Origin: Arthrobacter sp.
GTDB taxonomy: Bacteria; Actinomycetota; Actinomycetes; Actinomycetales; Micrococcaceae
Assembly: GCA_025464925.1 (NCBI GenBank)
Contig: JAODMS010000104.1
Location: forward strand, 1 to 19,213
Length of the DNA stretch: 19,213 bases
Direction of reading: 5' to 3'
How positions within the stretch are numbered: position 1 is the stretch's first letter; every line of letters starts with the position of its first letter. The position numbers and the translations under genes are program-made. Below, in pieces: positions 10,969-16,907 of this stretch. The notes under the pieces were generated by a model. It was not told the DNA's origin. It worked only from the letters and a program-made list of their open reading frames with translations, and did no database searches.

Positions 10969-11005
10969 AGGTTACCGCCGTCCGACTATCGCATATGGGC
11001 CATAT
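10969..11005 (-). promoter_or_regulatory. Putative promoter and AT-rich operator of the PP2C-ligA-IMPase operon
   Basis: An exact inverted repeat ATATGG-G-CCATAT (10993-11005) forms an AT-rich island in very GC-rich DNA, about 86 bases upstream of the PP2C start. On the minus strand a TAACCT box (plus 10969-10974) fits TAnnnT, and a -35 element spaced 17 bases from it would fall on the palindrome. This suggests a regulated promoter; the palindrome is visible, its function inferred. Confidence 0.4.
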
Positions 11006-11079
11006 ATCTGAGAAGCCTGCCTCACGGGCCCAGTCCCGGGTCCGCGCCGGCATACTCCGACGCATCAGACCAGGGCCTG

Positions 11080-12339
11080 TTAGTCCAGGATCAGGCCGCG
11101 GCCGCTGCCGCGCAGGAGCTGTACCGGCTGGATTTCGCCGAAACCACGGACGTCCTCCGCGGGGCGCGGAACCAGCACGAAGCGTTCGTCAGCTTCCAGG
11201 GCCGCCGCCGTCATCGAGTCCACCAGCACCGTTCCGGGGTCCGCCAGTGCGGTGAGCCGTGCGGCCAGGTTCACCGTGGGCCCATAGATGTCACCCAGGC
11301 GGGAGAGGATGCGGCCCCACACCATGGCGACCCTGGCTTCGGGCAGGATGTCATCCTCCGAAAAGGCCTGGGACAGCGCGAGTGAGATCTCCGCTCCGGC
11401 CGCGGGTGTCTCCGCAATGTAGAGGACTTCGTCGCCGACCGTCTTGACCAGTCGGCCGCCGCCGACGGAGATGATCTCGGCACACTTGTTCTCGAAGCGC
11501 TGCACCAACTGGGCAAGCGTCTTCTCGTTCATGCGCCGGGACAGGCTCGTGTAGGAGACCAGATCCGCGAAGCCGACGGCGCGGGCCAGAGGCAGCGGCG
11601 CGTCGTCTTCGTCTCCCTCGCGGCCCTCCTCGCTCGACTGGAGTCCGGCCTCGGCGCGCACGGCGAGTCGGTGGACGGCGGCGTTGAGCTGGCGGCGCCA
11701 TGAGTAGACCAGAATTTCCTCAAGCGCATCCACGAGGGACGGCAGTTCGCTGACGAGGCGCTTGCGGGCCCCGGCATCGGTCAGGCCCTGCTTCTGGACC
11801 ATGTCCTCGACGAGTGCTTCGATCTGCCACACCACCATCCGGTCCGTCATCTGGCCGACGGCGCGGGTGATCGAAATGGCGGCTTCCTCGGTCAGCTTTC
11901 CGGTCCGGACCAGGTCGACGATGGTGGACAGCGCGGCCTGGTCCCGTTCGGTAAAGGCGACATCTTCATCGCCCAGGTTGGGAAAGCCCAGGGCCCGCCA
12001 GAGCTTCCGTGCGGACAGGAGCGAGAGCCCCGCCCCGGCGGCGACCTCACGGCGGCGGAGTTTGCGCTCCCCGCCCAGCAGCCGCGTCTCCAAGGCCTTG
12101 GCGGCGACGCGTTCGGCGGAGACGGTGCCGGTGGACGGCGCTCCGCCGGTTGCATCAAGCGGTGCACCTTCCGCGGCCTCGCGGGAGGTCTCTTCCTCCG
12201 AGAGGGCACCGACGCTGCCCTCGTCGACGGTGTCCAGCACGGCTGCTTCAAGGGTGGTGGCCTCGACGACGGCGTCGGGGATTTGGGACGGCTCTTCGGC
12301 CATAGGCTCGGTCTCCTGGCGGACGTGCTCAACGTTCAT
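11080..12339 (-). CDS. Class III adenylate cyclase with Rv1264-like regulatory domain
   Basis: Makes cAMP from ATP. The 419-residue product has an acidic N-terminus of low complexity (1-75), a helical regulatory region (about 80-215) like the autoinhibitory, pH-responsive domain of mycobacterial Rv1264 and Rv2212, and a C-terminal cyclase domain (about 250-410). All six canonical catalytic positions are visible: metal-binding Asp259 (FADLVSYT) and Asp303 (VGDEV), adenine-recognising Lys299 and Asp350 (GDIYG), and transition-state Asn357 and Arg361 (VNLAAR). It should therefore work as a homodimer and prefer ATP. No membrane helix is present. I chose the ATG at 12339, preceded by AGGTGG; it overlaps the PH-domain gene by 11 bp. 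pH or lipid control is inference from the mycobacterial relatives. Confidence 0.94.
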   Translation of the reverse strand: MNVEHVRQETEPMAEEPSQIPDAVVEATTLEAAVLDTVDEGSVGALSEEETSREAAEGAPLDATGGAPSTGTVSAERVAAKALETRLLGGERKLRRREVAAGAGLSLLSARKLWRALGFPNLGDEDVAFTERDQAALSTIVDLVRTGKLTEEAAISITRAVGQMTDRMVVWQIEALVEDMVQKQGLTDAGARKRLVSELPSLVDALEEILVYSWRRQLNAAVHRLAVRAEAGLQSSEEGREGDEDDAPLPLARAVGFADLVSYTSLSRRMNEKTLAQLVQRFENKCAEIISVGGGRLVKTVGDEVLYIAETPAAGAEISLALSQAFSEDDILPEARVAMVWGRILSRLGDIYGPTVNLAARLTALADPGTVLVDSMTAAALEADERFVLVPRPAEDVRGFGEIQPVQLLRGSGRGLILD

Positions 12340-12928
12340 CTCTTCCACCTTCTCTCGTCTCCCGCGGCCAAGCCTCATCGGGCTGGTGCATTCTGCCGTC
12401 GGCCCCGAAACCCTGCCCGCGGGGCAGGTCATCGATGGCGTCCAGGATGAAATTTCGGAACGTCACGGCCTCCGGGACGTCGGGGACCACCGTGCTGGCG
12501 GGGTACCCGGTGTCCAAGGATATATTCCCCGAGCGCAATACGCGCTGGAGCAACGACTGGTCAACGACGACATTGCGGACAGCTGCCAAGGAAACCTGCT
12601 GGTCGCGGCGCCGTAACATGCCGTAACGGGCAACTATCCGCTGGTTGGTCAAGGTATAGCGGGTGGCATGCCAGGTCATGACCTTCTTGAGGCAGTAGCC
12701 CAGCAGCACCCACGCCGCCAGTGCCGCGCACGCCCCGACAAGCCAAACCGTCCACTCCCTGGTGACCAGCGGGAAAAGCCTGCGGGCACCGCCCTTCACA
12801 ATCCAGGCGCTGGCGTAGGCGGCCAACGCGGGAACCACGATGAACAGCAGCGCCGGGACAATCAGCGTCCTGGGCTGGGGCCGGGTCACCACAATCACTT
12901 GCTCTCCCGGCAGGAGCTCTTTACGCAT
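12329..12928 (-). CDS. Bacterial PH-domain (YdbS-like) membrane protein
   Basis: A 199-residue membrane protein. Two hydrophobic segments (about 21-44 and 61-80) form a helical hairpin, followed by a bacterial PH domain (about 85-165) with the hallmark TRYTLTNQRIVARYGMLRRRDQQVSL and a QSLLQRVLRSGNISLDT stretch. The C-terminal tail (about 168-199) is hydrophilic. The biochemical role of this family is poorly defined; a lipid- or protein-binding role at the membrane is presumed. The start ATG overlaps the birA stop by 8 bp, and its stop overlaps the cyclase start by 11 bp, so the three genes are almost surely one translationally coupled unit. In many actinobacteria a PH-domain gene sits near the biotin ligase gene, which fits here. 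Confidence 0.9.
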   Translation of the reverse strand: MRKELLPGEQVIVVTRPQPRTLIVPALLFIVVPALAAYASAWIVKGGARRLFPLVTREWTVWLVGACAALAAWVLLGYCLKKVMTWHATRYTLTNQRIVARYGMLRRRDQQVSLAAVRNVVVDQSLLQRVLRSGNISLDTGYPASTVVPDVPEAVTFRNFILDAIDDLPRGQGFGADGRMHQPDEAWPRETREGGRDER

Positions 12929-13880
12929 ATCCGCTTTCGGCGCCGCCGGTACCTGTGTTGCCAGTGCCTGATCCGGTTTCTGATCCGGCGGTTCCGGACG
13001 GAGTCCAGGGGCGCAGATGCACCACGTCCCCCGCCGTCACCACATGCTCGTGTGCCGCGGAGTCGACCACCATGAGGGAGCCGTAGTCGTCCAGCCGGGA
13101 GGCATGGCCGATGATTTCGTGGTCCCCGGGGAGCTGGGCGCGGACCTGCCTGCCGAGGGTGGTGAGAACGGCCTCCACGCGCTTGTGCAGCGAGGGCCCG
13201 CCCGCCAGGCCGGCGGTGGGGTCGCCGTCGGCGTTGCAAAAGCCCCGGTAAAGCGTGGCGAAGCGGGAGAGATAGCTCTTCAGGAGCGTTGTCCGGTCCA
13301 CAGTGGCGGAGCCCTCCAGCAGCACCGACGTGGCGGTGGGGACCGGCAGCTCGGCCTCCGTAAGGGTGACGTTCAGCCCGGTGCCAAGCACAACGGGCGG
13401 CGCCGCACCCTCGCCCAGCGGTCCAAGCTGCGCGAGGATTCCGGCGATTTTCCGGCCGCGCACCAGGACATCATTGGGCCACTTGAGTTCGGCGGGGACG
13501 GCCGCCGTTTCCAGCAGCGCTTCACGGAGCGCAAGCGCCGCGAGCAGCGAAAGCCACGAGTAGCTCTGGGTCGGCAACGGGCGGCCCTCGGCGTTGACCG
13601 GGCGGAGCACCATCGAGACGGACACTGAGCTGCGGGCGGGGGCTTCCCAGCGGCGCTCCAGCCGGCCCCGGGCGGCGCTCTGGTATTCGGCGGTGAGCAC
13701 GGACAGGTCCGGCCAGGCGCGGGGGTCCTCGGTCACACCGCGCAGCAGATCCGCGTTGGTGGAACCGGTTGACTCCACCACGGTGAGCTGCGGAATGCCG
13801 TTGGCCGAAAGGAAGGCCTCCTCGCGCAGGGCATTCAGGTCCAGGGGCGGACGGTCCGGGGTTTCCTGCGCGGCTTCCAT
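12921..13880 (-). CDS. birA: Biotin--[acetyl-CoA-carboxylase] ligase, monofunctional
   Basis: Attaches biotin to the carrier lysine of biotin-dependent carboxylases via biotinyl-AMP. The 319-residue enzyme lacks the N-terminal helix-turn-helix of E. coli BirA, so it should not repress biotin genes itself. Visible motifs: ESTGSTN (36-42), the biotinyl-AMP loop ARGRLERRW (70-78), KWPNDVLV (133-140) and KIAGILAQL (144-152), with a C-terminal SH3-like domain (about 245-295) and a Gly/Ser/Thr-rich tail. The loop differs from the common GRGRxGR at two glycines (Ala70, Glu75). The ATG start has a TAGGAT -10 box exactly six bases upstream and is probably leaderless. It is the first gene of the birA-PH-cyclase unit; a biotin-dependent carboxylase beta subunit lies about 1.2 kb away. 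Confidence 0.95.
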   Translation of the reverse strand: MEAAQETPDRPPLDLNALREEAFLSANGIPQLTVVESTGSTNADLLRGVTEDPRAWPDLSVLTAEYQSAARGRLERRWEAPARSSVSVSMVLRPVNAEGRPLPTQSYSWLSLLAALALREALLETAAVPAELKWPNDVLVRGRKIAGILAQLGPLGEGAAPPVVLGTGLNVTLTEAELPVPTATSVLLEGSATVDRTTLLKSYLSRFATLYRGFCNADGDPTAGLAGGPSLHKRVEAVLTTLGRQVRAQLPGDHEIIGHASRLDDYGSLMVVDSAAHEHVVTAGDVVHLRPWTPSGTAGSETGSGTGNTGTGGAESGYA

Positions 13881-13886
13881 GCTTGA

Positions 13887-13892
13887 ATCCTA
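13887..13892 (-). promoter_or_regulatory. -10 box of a probable leaderless birA promoter
   Basis: TAGGAT on the minus strand, six bases before the birA ATG. The GC-rich hairpin at 13903-13936 covers the place where a -35 would lie. No typical ribosome-binding site is needed if the transcript starts at the ATG. Confidence 0.5.
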
Positions 13893-13902
13893 CCGAGTCA
13901 CG

Positions 13903-13936
13903 GCCGCCGCGGCTCCGGCCCAGGCGCCGCGGCGGC
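13903..13936 (-). terminator. Strong GC hairpin between the dehydrogenase and birA
   Basis: A perfect 11-bp stem (13903-13913 with 13926-13936) with a 12-nt loop starts 17 bases after the dehydrogenase stop codon. It has no U-tract on either strand. It most likely ends or attenuates the dehydrogenase transcript; it may also influence the birA promoter it overlaps. Confidence 0.45.
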
Positions 13937-13952
13937 TAAATCCGGCGGAAAC

Positions 13953-14840
13953 TCAAAGGAATATGTCGGGTACCAGCCGGTCCTCCGGGGCGAGGCTGTA
14001 CGAAGAGAAGTCCGTGACACCGGCCGCCGCCAGCACCTGCTCATCGGTATAGAAGTTGCCGCTCAGGCCGCCGGAATCCGGGACGGCATTGCTGCCGGTC
14101 AGCACGGCGTGGGCGGCATCGGCCATGATGTCGGGGCCGCGGGCACCCAGAACGATCATGTCCCCGCCGGGCATGTTGCGGATGGCTGCGGTGTCGATCA
14201 GGGTGCAGGGCCAGAGCGAGTTCACCCTGATGCCATCAGCCTTGAGCTCCTCGGCAAGCCCCAGGGTAGTCAGGCTCATGCCGTACTTCGCCAGGGTGTA
14301 AGCCAGATGCCTGCCGGCCCATTTGGGGTCCAGGTTCAGCGGCGGGGACAGGGTCAGGATGTGCCCCCCATTGGATTCGCGCAGCGCCGGAAGCGCGAGC
14401 TTGGAGAGCAGGAAGGTGCCGCGGACGTTGATGTCCTGCATGAGGTCGTAGCGCTTCATGTCCACGTCGTCGGTCTTGGACAAATCGATCGCCGAGGCGT
14501 TGTTGATGACTATGTCGATACCGCCGAAACGCTGGACGGCGGCAGCAACCGCGCCGGCGACGTCGCCGTTCTTGCGAACGTCGCCGACCAGCGGCAGGGC
14601 CTGCCCGCCGGCCGCCTCGATCTGTTCGGCAGCGGAATAGACCGTGCCTTCGAGCTTGGCGTGGGGCTGGCCGGTTTTGGCCATCAGCACAATGTTGGCT
14701 CCGTCCCGCGCCGCCCGGGTGGCGATGGCCAGGCCTATGCCGCGGCTGCCCCCGGAGATAAGGATCGTGCGGCCCTTGAGGGAACCGGCAGCCTGGTACG
14801 GCCCTGCGGCGGCGCCCGAAGCGTCATTGCTTGAAGTCAT
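13953..14840 (-). CDS. HSDL2-like short-chain dehydrogenase/reductase
   Basis: NAD(P)-dependent oxidoreductase of 295 residues with a Rossmann fold. Nucleotide-binding GGSRGIG at 30-36, NNAS at 113-116, catalytic Ser165 in LTLSPPLNL, and Tyr181/Lys185 in AYTLAKYGMS. The LSPPLNLDPKW stretch and the MAKTGQPHAKLEGTVYSAAEQIEAAGG region match hydroxysteroid dehydrogenase-like 2 (HSDL2) proteins and related enzymes of acyl or terpenoid catabolism; there is no C-terminal SCP2 domain here. The substrate is unknown, probably lipid-like. I chose the ATG at 14840 rather than the in-frame GTG at 14846, because a TAGAGT -10 box ends exactly six bases before it, giving a leaderless start. A perfect palindrome at 14860-14881 covers its -35 region, so it is probably repressor-controlled. 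It diverges from the carboxylase beta-subunit gene. Confidence 0.93.
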   Translation of the reverse strand: MTSSNDASGAAAGPYQAAGSLKGRTILISGGSRGIGLAIATRAARDGANIVLMAKTGQPHAKLEGTVYSAAEQIEAAGGQALPLVGDVRKNGDVAGAVAAAVQRFGGIDIVINNASAIDLSKTDDVDMKRYDLMQDINVRGTFLLSKLALPALRESNGGHILTLSPPLNLDPKWAGRHLAYTLAKYGMSLTTLGLAEELKADGIRVNSLWPCTLIDTAAIRNMPGGDMIVLGARGPDIMADAAHAVLTGSNAVPDSGGLSGNFYTDEQVLAAAGVTDFSSYSLAPEDRLVPDIFL

Positions 14841-14846
14841 GAGCAC

Positions 14847-14852
14847 ACTCTA
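14847..14852 (-). promoter_or_regulatory. -10 box of a probable leaderless dehydrogenase promoter
   Basis: TAGAGT on the minus strand followed by six bases and the ATG at 14840. The palindrome at 14860-14881 lies just upstream and would block or aid polymerase binding. No consensus -35 is visible, since that region is occupied by the palindrome. Confidence 0.55.
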
Positions 14853-14859
14853 GCCGACT

Positions 14860-14881
14860 CATGTTACTGGCGAGTAACATG
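14860..14881. promoter_or_regulatory. Perfect palindromic operator between dehydrogenase and acyl-CoA carboxylase
   Basis: Arms CATGTTACT (14860-14868) and AGTAACATG (14873-14881) are exact inverse complements separated by GGCG. The size and symmetry are typical of TetR-family operators in actinobacteria, many of which control acyl-CoA and fatty-acid genes. It covers the -35 region of the leaderless dehydrogenase promoter and lies upstream of the divergent carboxylase. No regulator gene is in the window; the regulator family is inference. Confidence 0.65.
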
Positions 14882-14910
14882 TTGGTCCGGGTGAGGGAAG
14901 GGCGGAAAAT

Positions 14911-14954
14911 TGTAGGTTTTCTACAGCGGCATGGACCGACAGCCTCACTAGACT
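14911..14954 (+). promoter_or_regulatory. Putative carboxylase promoter with a second palindrome
   Basis: A perfect inverted repeat TGTAG-GTTTT-CTACA (14911-14925) precedes a TAGACT box (14949-14954, TAnnnT) on the plus strand. If used, it would give a leader of about 86 bases before the carboxylase start. An alternative -10 is TACTTA at 14986-14991. Neither has a good -35, so the promoter position is uncertain; the repeat itself is clear. Confidence 0.35.
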
Positions 14955-15046
14955 TGCCATCAGGGCCCTGCCTTTGTGCGGAATCTACTTAAATCCCCAT
15001 GCAGGACAGGGCCAGCGACTATCAGCTACAGAGCCGGAGACACTTG

Positions 15047-16630
15047 ATGAGCCACGATCTGACCACGACCGCGGGAAAGATTGCCGACTTCCGCGACCGC
15101 CAGGCCCGTGCTGAGCAGCCCTCCGGCCCGGAGGCGATCGAGAAGCAGCATGCGCGCGGCAAGAACACCGCCCGCGAGCGCATCGCGCTGCTGCTCGACG
15201 CCGGCTCGTTCGTCGAATTCGATGCGCTGGCCGTGCACCGTTCCACGGCTTTCGGCATGGAGAAGAAGAAGCCGCTCGGTGACGGCCTGGTCTCCGGCTA
15301 CGGCACCGTCGACAGCCGGCCGGTGGCGGTCTACAGCCAGGACTTTTCCGTCTACGGCGGCTCGTTGAGCCAGGTCAACGGCGAGAAGATCGTCAAGGTC
15401 CAGGAATTCGCGCTGCGCAACGGCTGCCCCGTGGTCGGCATCCTGGACGGCGGCGGCGCCCGCATCCAGGAAGGCGTCGCCTCGCTGGCCATGTTTGCGG
15501 ACATCTTCCGCAACAACGTCCATGCCTCCGGCGTCGTCCCGCAGATCTCCCTCATCATGGGCCCCTCCGCCGGCGGCGCGGCCTATTCCCCCGCCCTGAC
15601 GGACTATGTGGTCATGGTGGACAAGACCTCGCACATGTTCATCACGGGCCCCGACGTCATCAAGACCGTCACCGGTGAAGACGTCGACATGGAAACCCTC
15701 GGCGGTGCGCGCCAGCACAACGCCACCACCGGCACTTCCACCTACCTCGCCTCCGACGAAGCCGACGCCATCGAGTTTGTCCGCGAACTGCTGGACTTCC
15801 TGCCCTCCAACAATCTTGCCGAGGCCCCCGTGCTGGACCACCAGCAGGAGCTGGAGCTCGACGACGATGACCTCGCCCTCGACACGCTCATCCCGGACTC
15901 CGCCAACCAGCCCTACGACATGCGCAAAGTCATCGAGCAGATCGTCGATGACGCGCACTTCCTGGAGATGCAGTCCCTCTACGCCCCGAACGTGACCATC
16001 GGTTATGGCCGGGTCGAGGGCCACACCGTGGGGATCGTGGCCAACCAGCCCATGCAGTTCGCCGGCACCCTGGACATTTCCGCCTCGGAGAAGGCCGCCC
16101 GCTTTGTGCGGCACTGCGACGCCTTCAACATCCCCATCATCACGCTGGTGGACGTGCCGGGCTTCCTGCCGGGCAAGGACCAGGAGTTCCAGGGCATCAT
16201 CCGCCGCGGCGCCAAACTGCTCTACGCCTACGCCGAGGCCACTGTCCCGAAGCTGACCGTCATCACCCGCAAGGCCTACGGCGGAGCGTACATCGTGATG
16301 GGCTCCAAGAAGCTCGGCGCAGACCTCAACCTCGCCTGGCCCACCGCGCAGATCGGCGTCATGGGTGCCCAGGGCGCGGTCAACATCCTGTACCGCCGCG
16401 AACTCGCCGCGGTTTCGGCGGCCGACGGCGACGTCGAGGCCAAGCGCGCCGAGGTCGTCCGCCAGTACGAGGAAGAGCTGCTCAACCCGTACCAGGCGGC
16501 CCAGCTTGGCTACGTCGACGCCGTCATCGCCCCTTCCGAGACCCGGGTGCAGATCATCAAGGGCCTGCGGGCGCTGCGGGACAAGCGGGCAAGCCTGCCC
16601 GCCAAGAAGCACGGGAACATCCCGCTGTGA
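15047..16630 (+). CDS. Acyl-CoA (propionyl-CoA type) carboxylase beta subunit, carboxyltransferase
   Basis: Carboxyltransferase subunit of a biotin-dependent acyl-CoA carboxylase; moves CO2 from carboxybiotin to acetyl-CoA and/or propionyl-CoA, giving malonyl- or methylmalonyl-CoA. The product is 527 residues, typical of AccD5/PccB. The N-half crotonase-like domain shows [13 protein letters not shown] (131-143) and [17 protein letters not shown] (171-187), the oxyanion-hole elements. The C-half shows [13 protein letters not shown] (368-380), [13 protein letters not shown] (409-421) and [18 protein letters not shown] (431-448). I chose the ATG at 15047 because GGAGA precedes it at suitable spacing and [16 protein letters not shown] is the usual start; the frame continues back to 14999. 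It overlaps the epsilon subunit gene by 4 bp. The biotin-carrying alpha subunit is not in the window. Substrate choice (C2 versus C3) is not settled by what I can read. Confidence 0.96.
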   Translation: MSHDLTTTAGKIADFRDRQARAEQPSGPEAIEKQHARGKNTARERIALLLDAGSFVEFDALAVHRSTAFGMEKKKPLGDGLVSGYGTVDSRPVAVYSQDFSVYGGSLSQVNGEKIVKVQEFALRNGCPVVGILDGGGARIQEGVASLAMFADIFRNNVHASGVVPQISLIMGPSAGGAAYSPALTDYVVMVDKTSHMFITGPDVIKTVTGEDVDMETLGGARQHNATTGTSTYLASDEADAIEFVRELLDFLPSNNLAEAPVLDHQQELELDDDDLALDTLIPDSANQPYDMRKVIEQIVDDAHFLEMQSLYAPNVTIGYGRVEGHTVGIVANQPMQFAGTLDISASEKAARFVRHCDAFNIPIITLVDVPGFLPGKDQEFQGIIRRGAKLLYAYAEATVPKLTVITRKAYGGAYIVMGSKKLGADLNLAWPTAQIGVMGAQGAVNILYRRELAAVSAADGDVEAKRAEVVRQYEEELLNPYQAAQLGYVDAVIAPSETRVQIIKGLRALRDKRASLPAKKHGNIPL

Positions 16631-16839
16631 TCCCCATTGAGCCGGAGGCACTGCTCTCCGTGGCCAAGGGCGAGCCGACGGCCGAAGAGCTGGCGGCGCT
16701 GACGGCCGTCGTGTTGTCCCTGGGCAGCGCCGAACCGGCAGCACGTGAAAAGCCCGGCGTCCGGCACTGGGTCCGCCGCCAGCAGCTGCGGCTGGCGCCC
16801 CAGCCGGGCCCGGATGCCTGGCGGCGCAGCCTCGGCTGA
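16627..16839 (+). CDS. Acyl-CoA carboxylase epsilon subunit
   Basis: A 70-residue protein typical of the small epsilon subunits (AccE/PccE) found only with actinobacterial acyl-CoA carboxylases, where they help hold alpha and beta subunits together and raise activity. It starts [27 protein letters not shown], the usual helical segment, and ends with a basic stretch and a terminal P-x-x-W-RRSLG motif. The GTG start overlaps the beta-subunit stop (GTGA), so it is translationally coupled. Context and length make the call strong even though the sequence is short. Confidence 0.9.
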   Translation: MIPIEPEALLSVAKGEPTAEELAALTAVVLSLGSAEPAAREKPGVRHWVRRQQLRLAPQPGPDAWRRSLG

Positions 16840-16895
16840 GCAGCCCGCCTCCAGGACAACGTCCGGTAACCCTTTCGTAGCCGCCGTGGCCCGGC

Positions 16896-16901
16896 TAGTC
16901 T
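16896..16901 (+). promoter_or_regulatory. -10 box of a probable leaderless promoter for the DUF885 gene
   Basis: TAGTCT followed by six bases and the GTG at 16908. No ribosome-binding site precedes the GTG. TTTCGT at 16873-16878, spaced 17 bases, is only a weak -35 candidate. Confidence 0.55.
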
Positions 16902-16907
16902 CGTCGG

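Noticed and set aside
14999..15046. Upstream ATG at 14999 as the carboxylase start
   Set aside because: The extra 16 residues are unlike family N-termini, and the ATG at 15047 has a ribosome-binding site.
15026..16744. A 572-residue minus-strand open frame opposite the carboxylase beta subunit
   Set aside because: It is a shadow of the carboxylase, low in complexity, with no domain signature.
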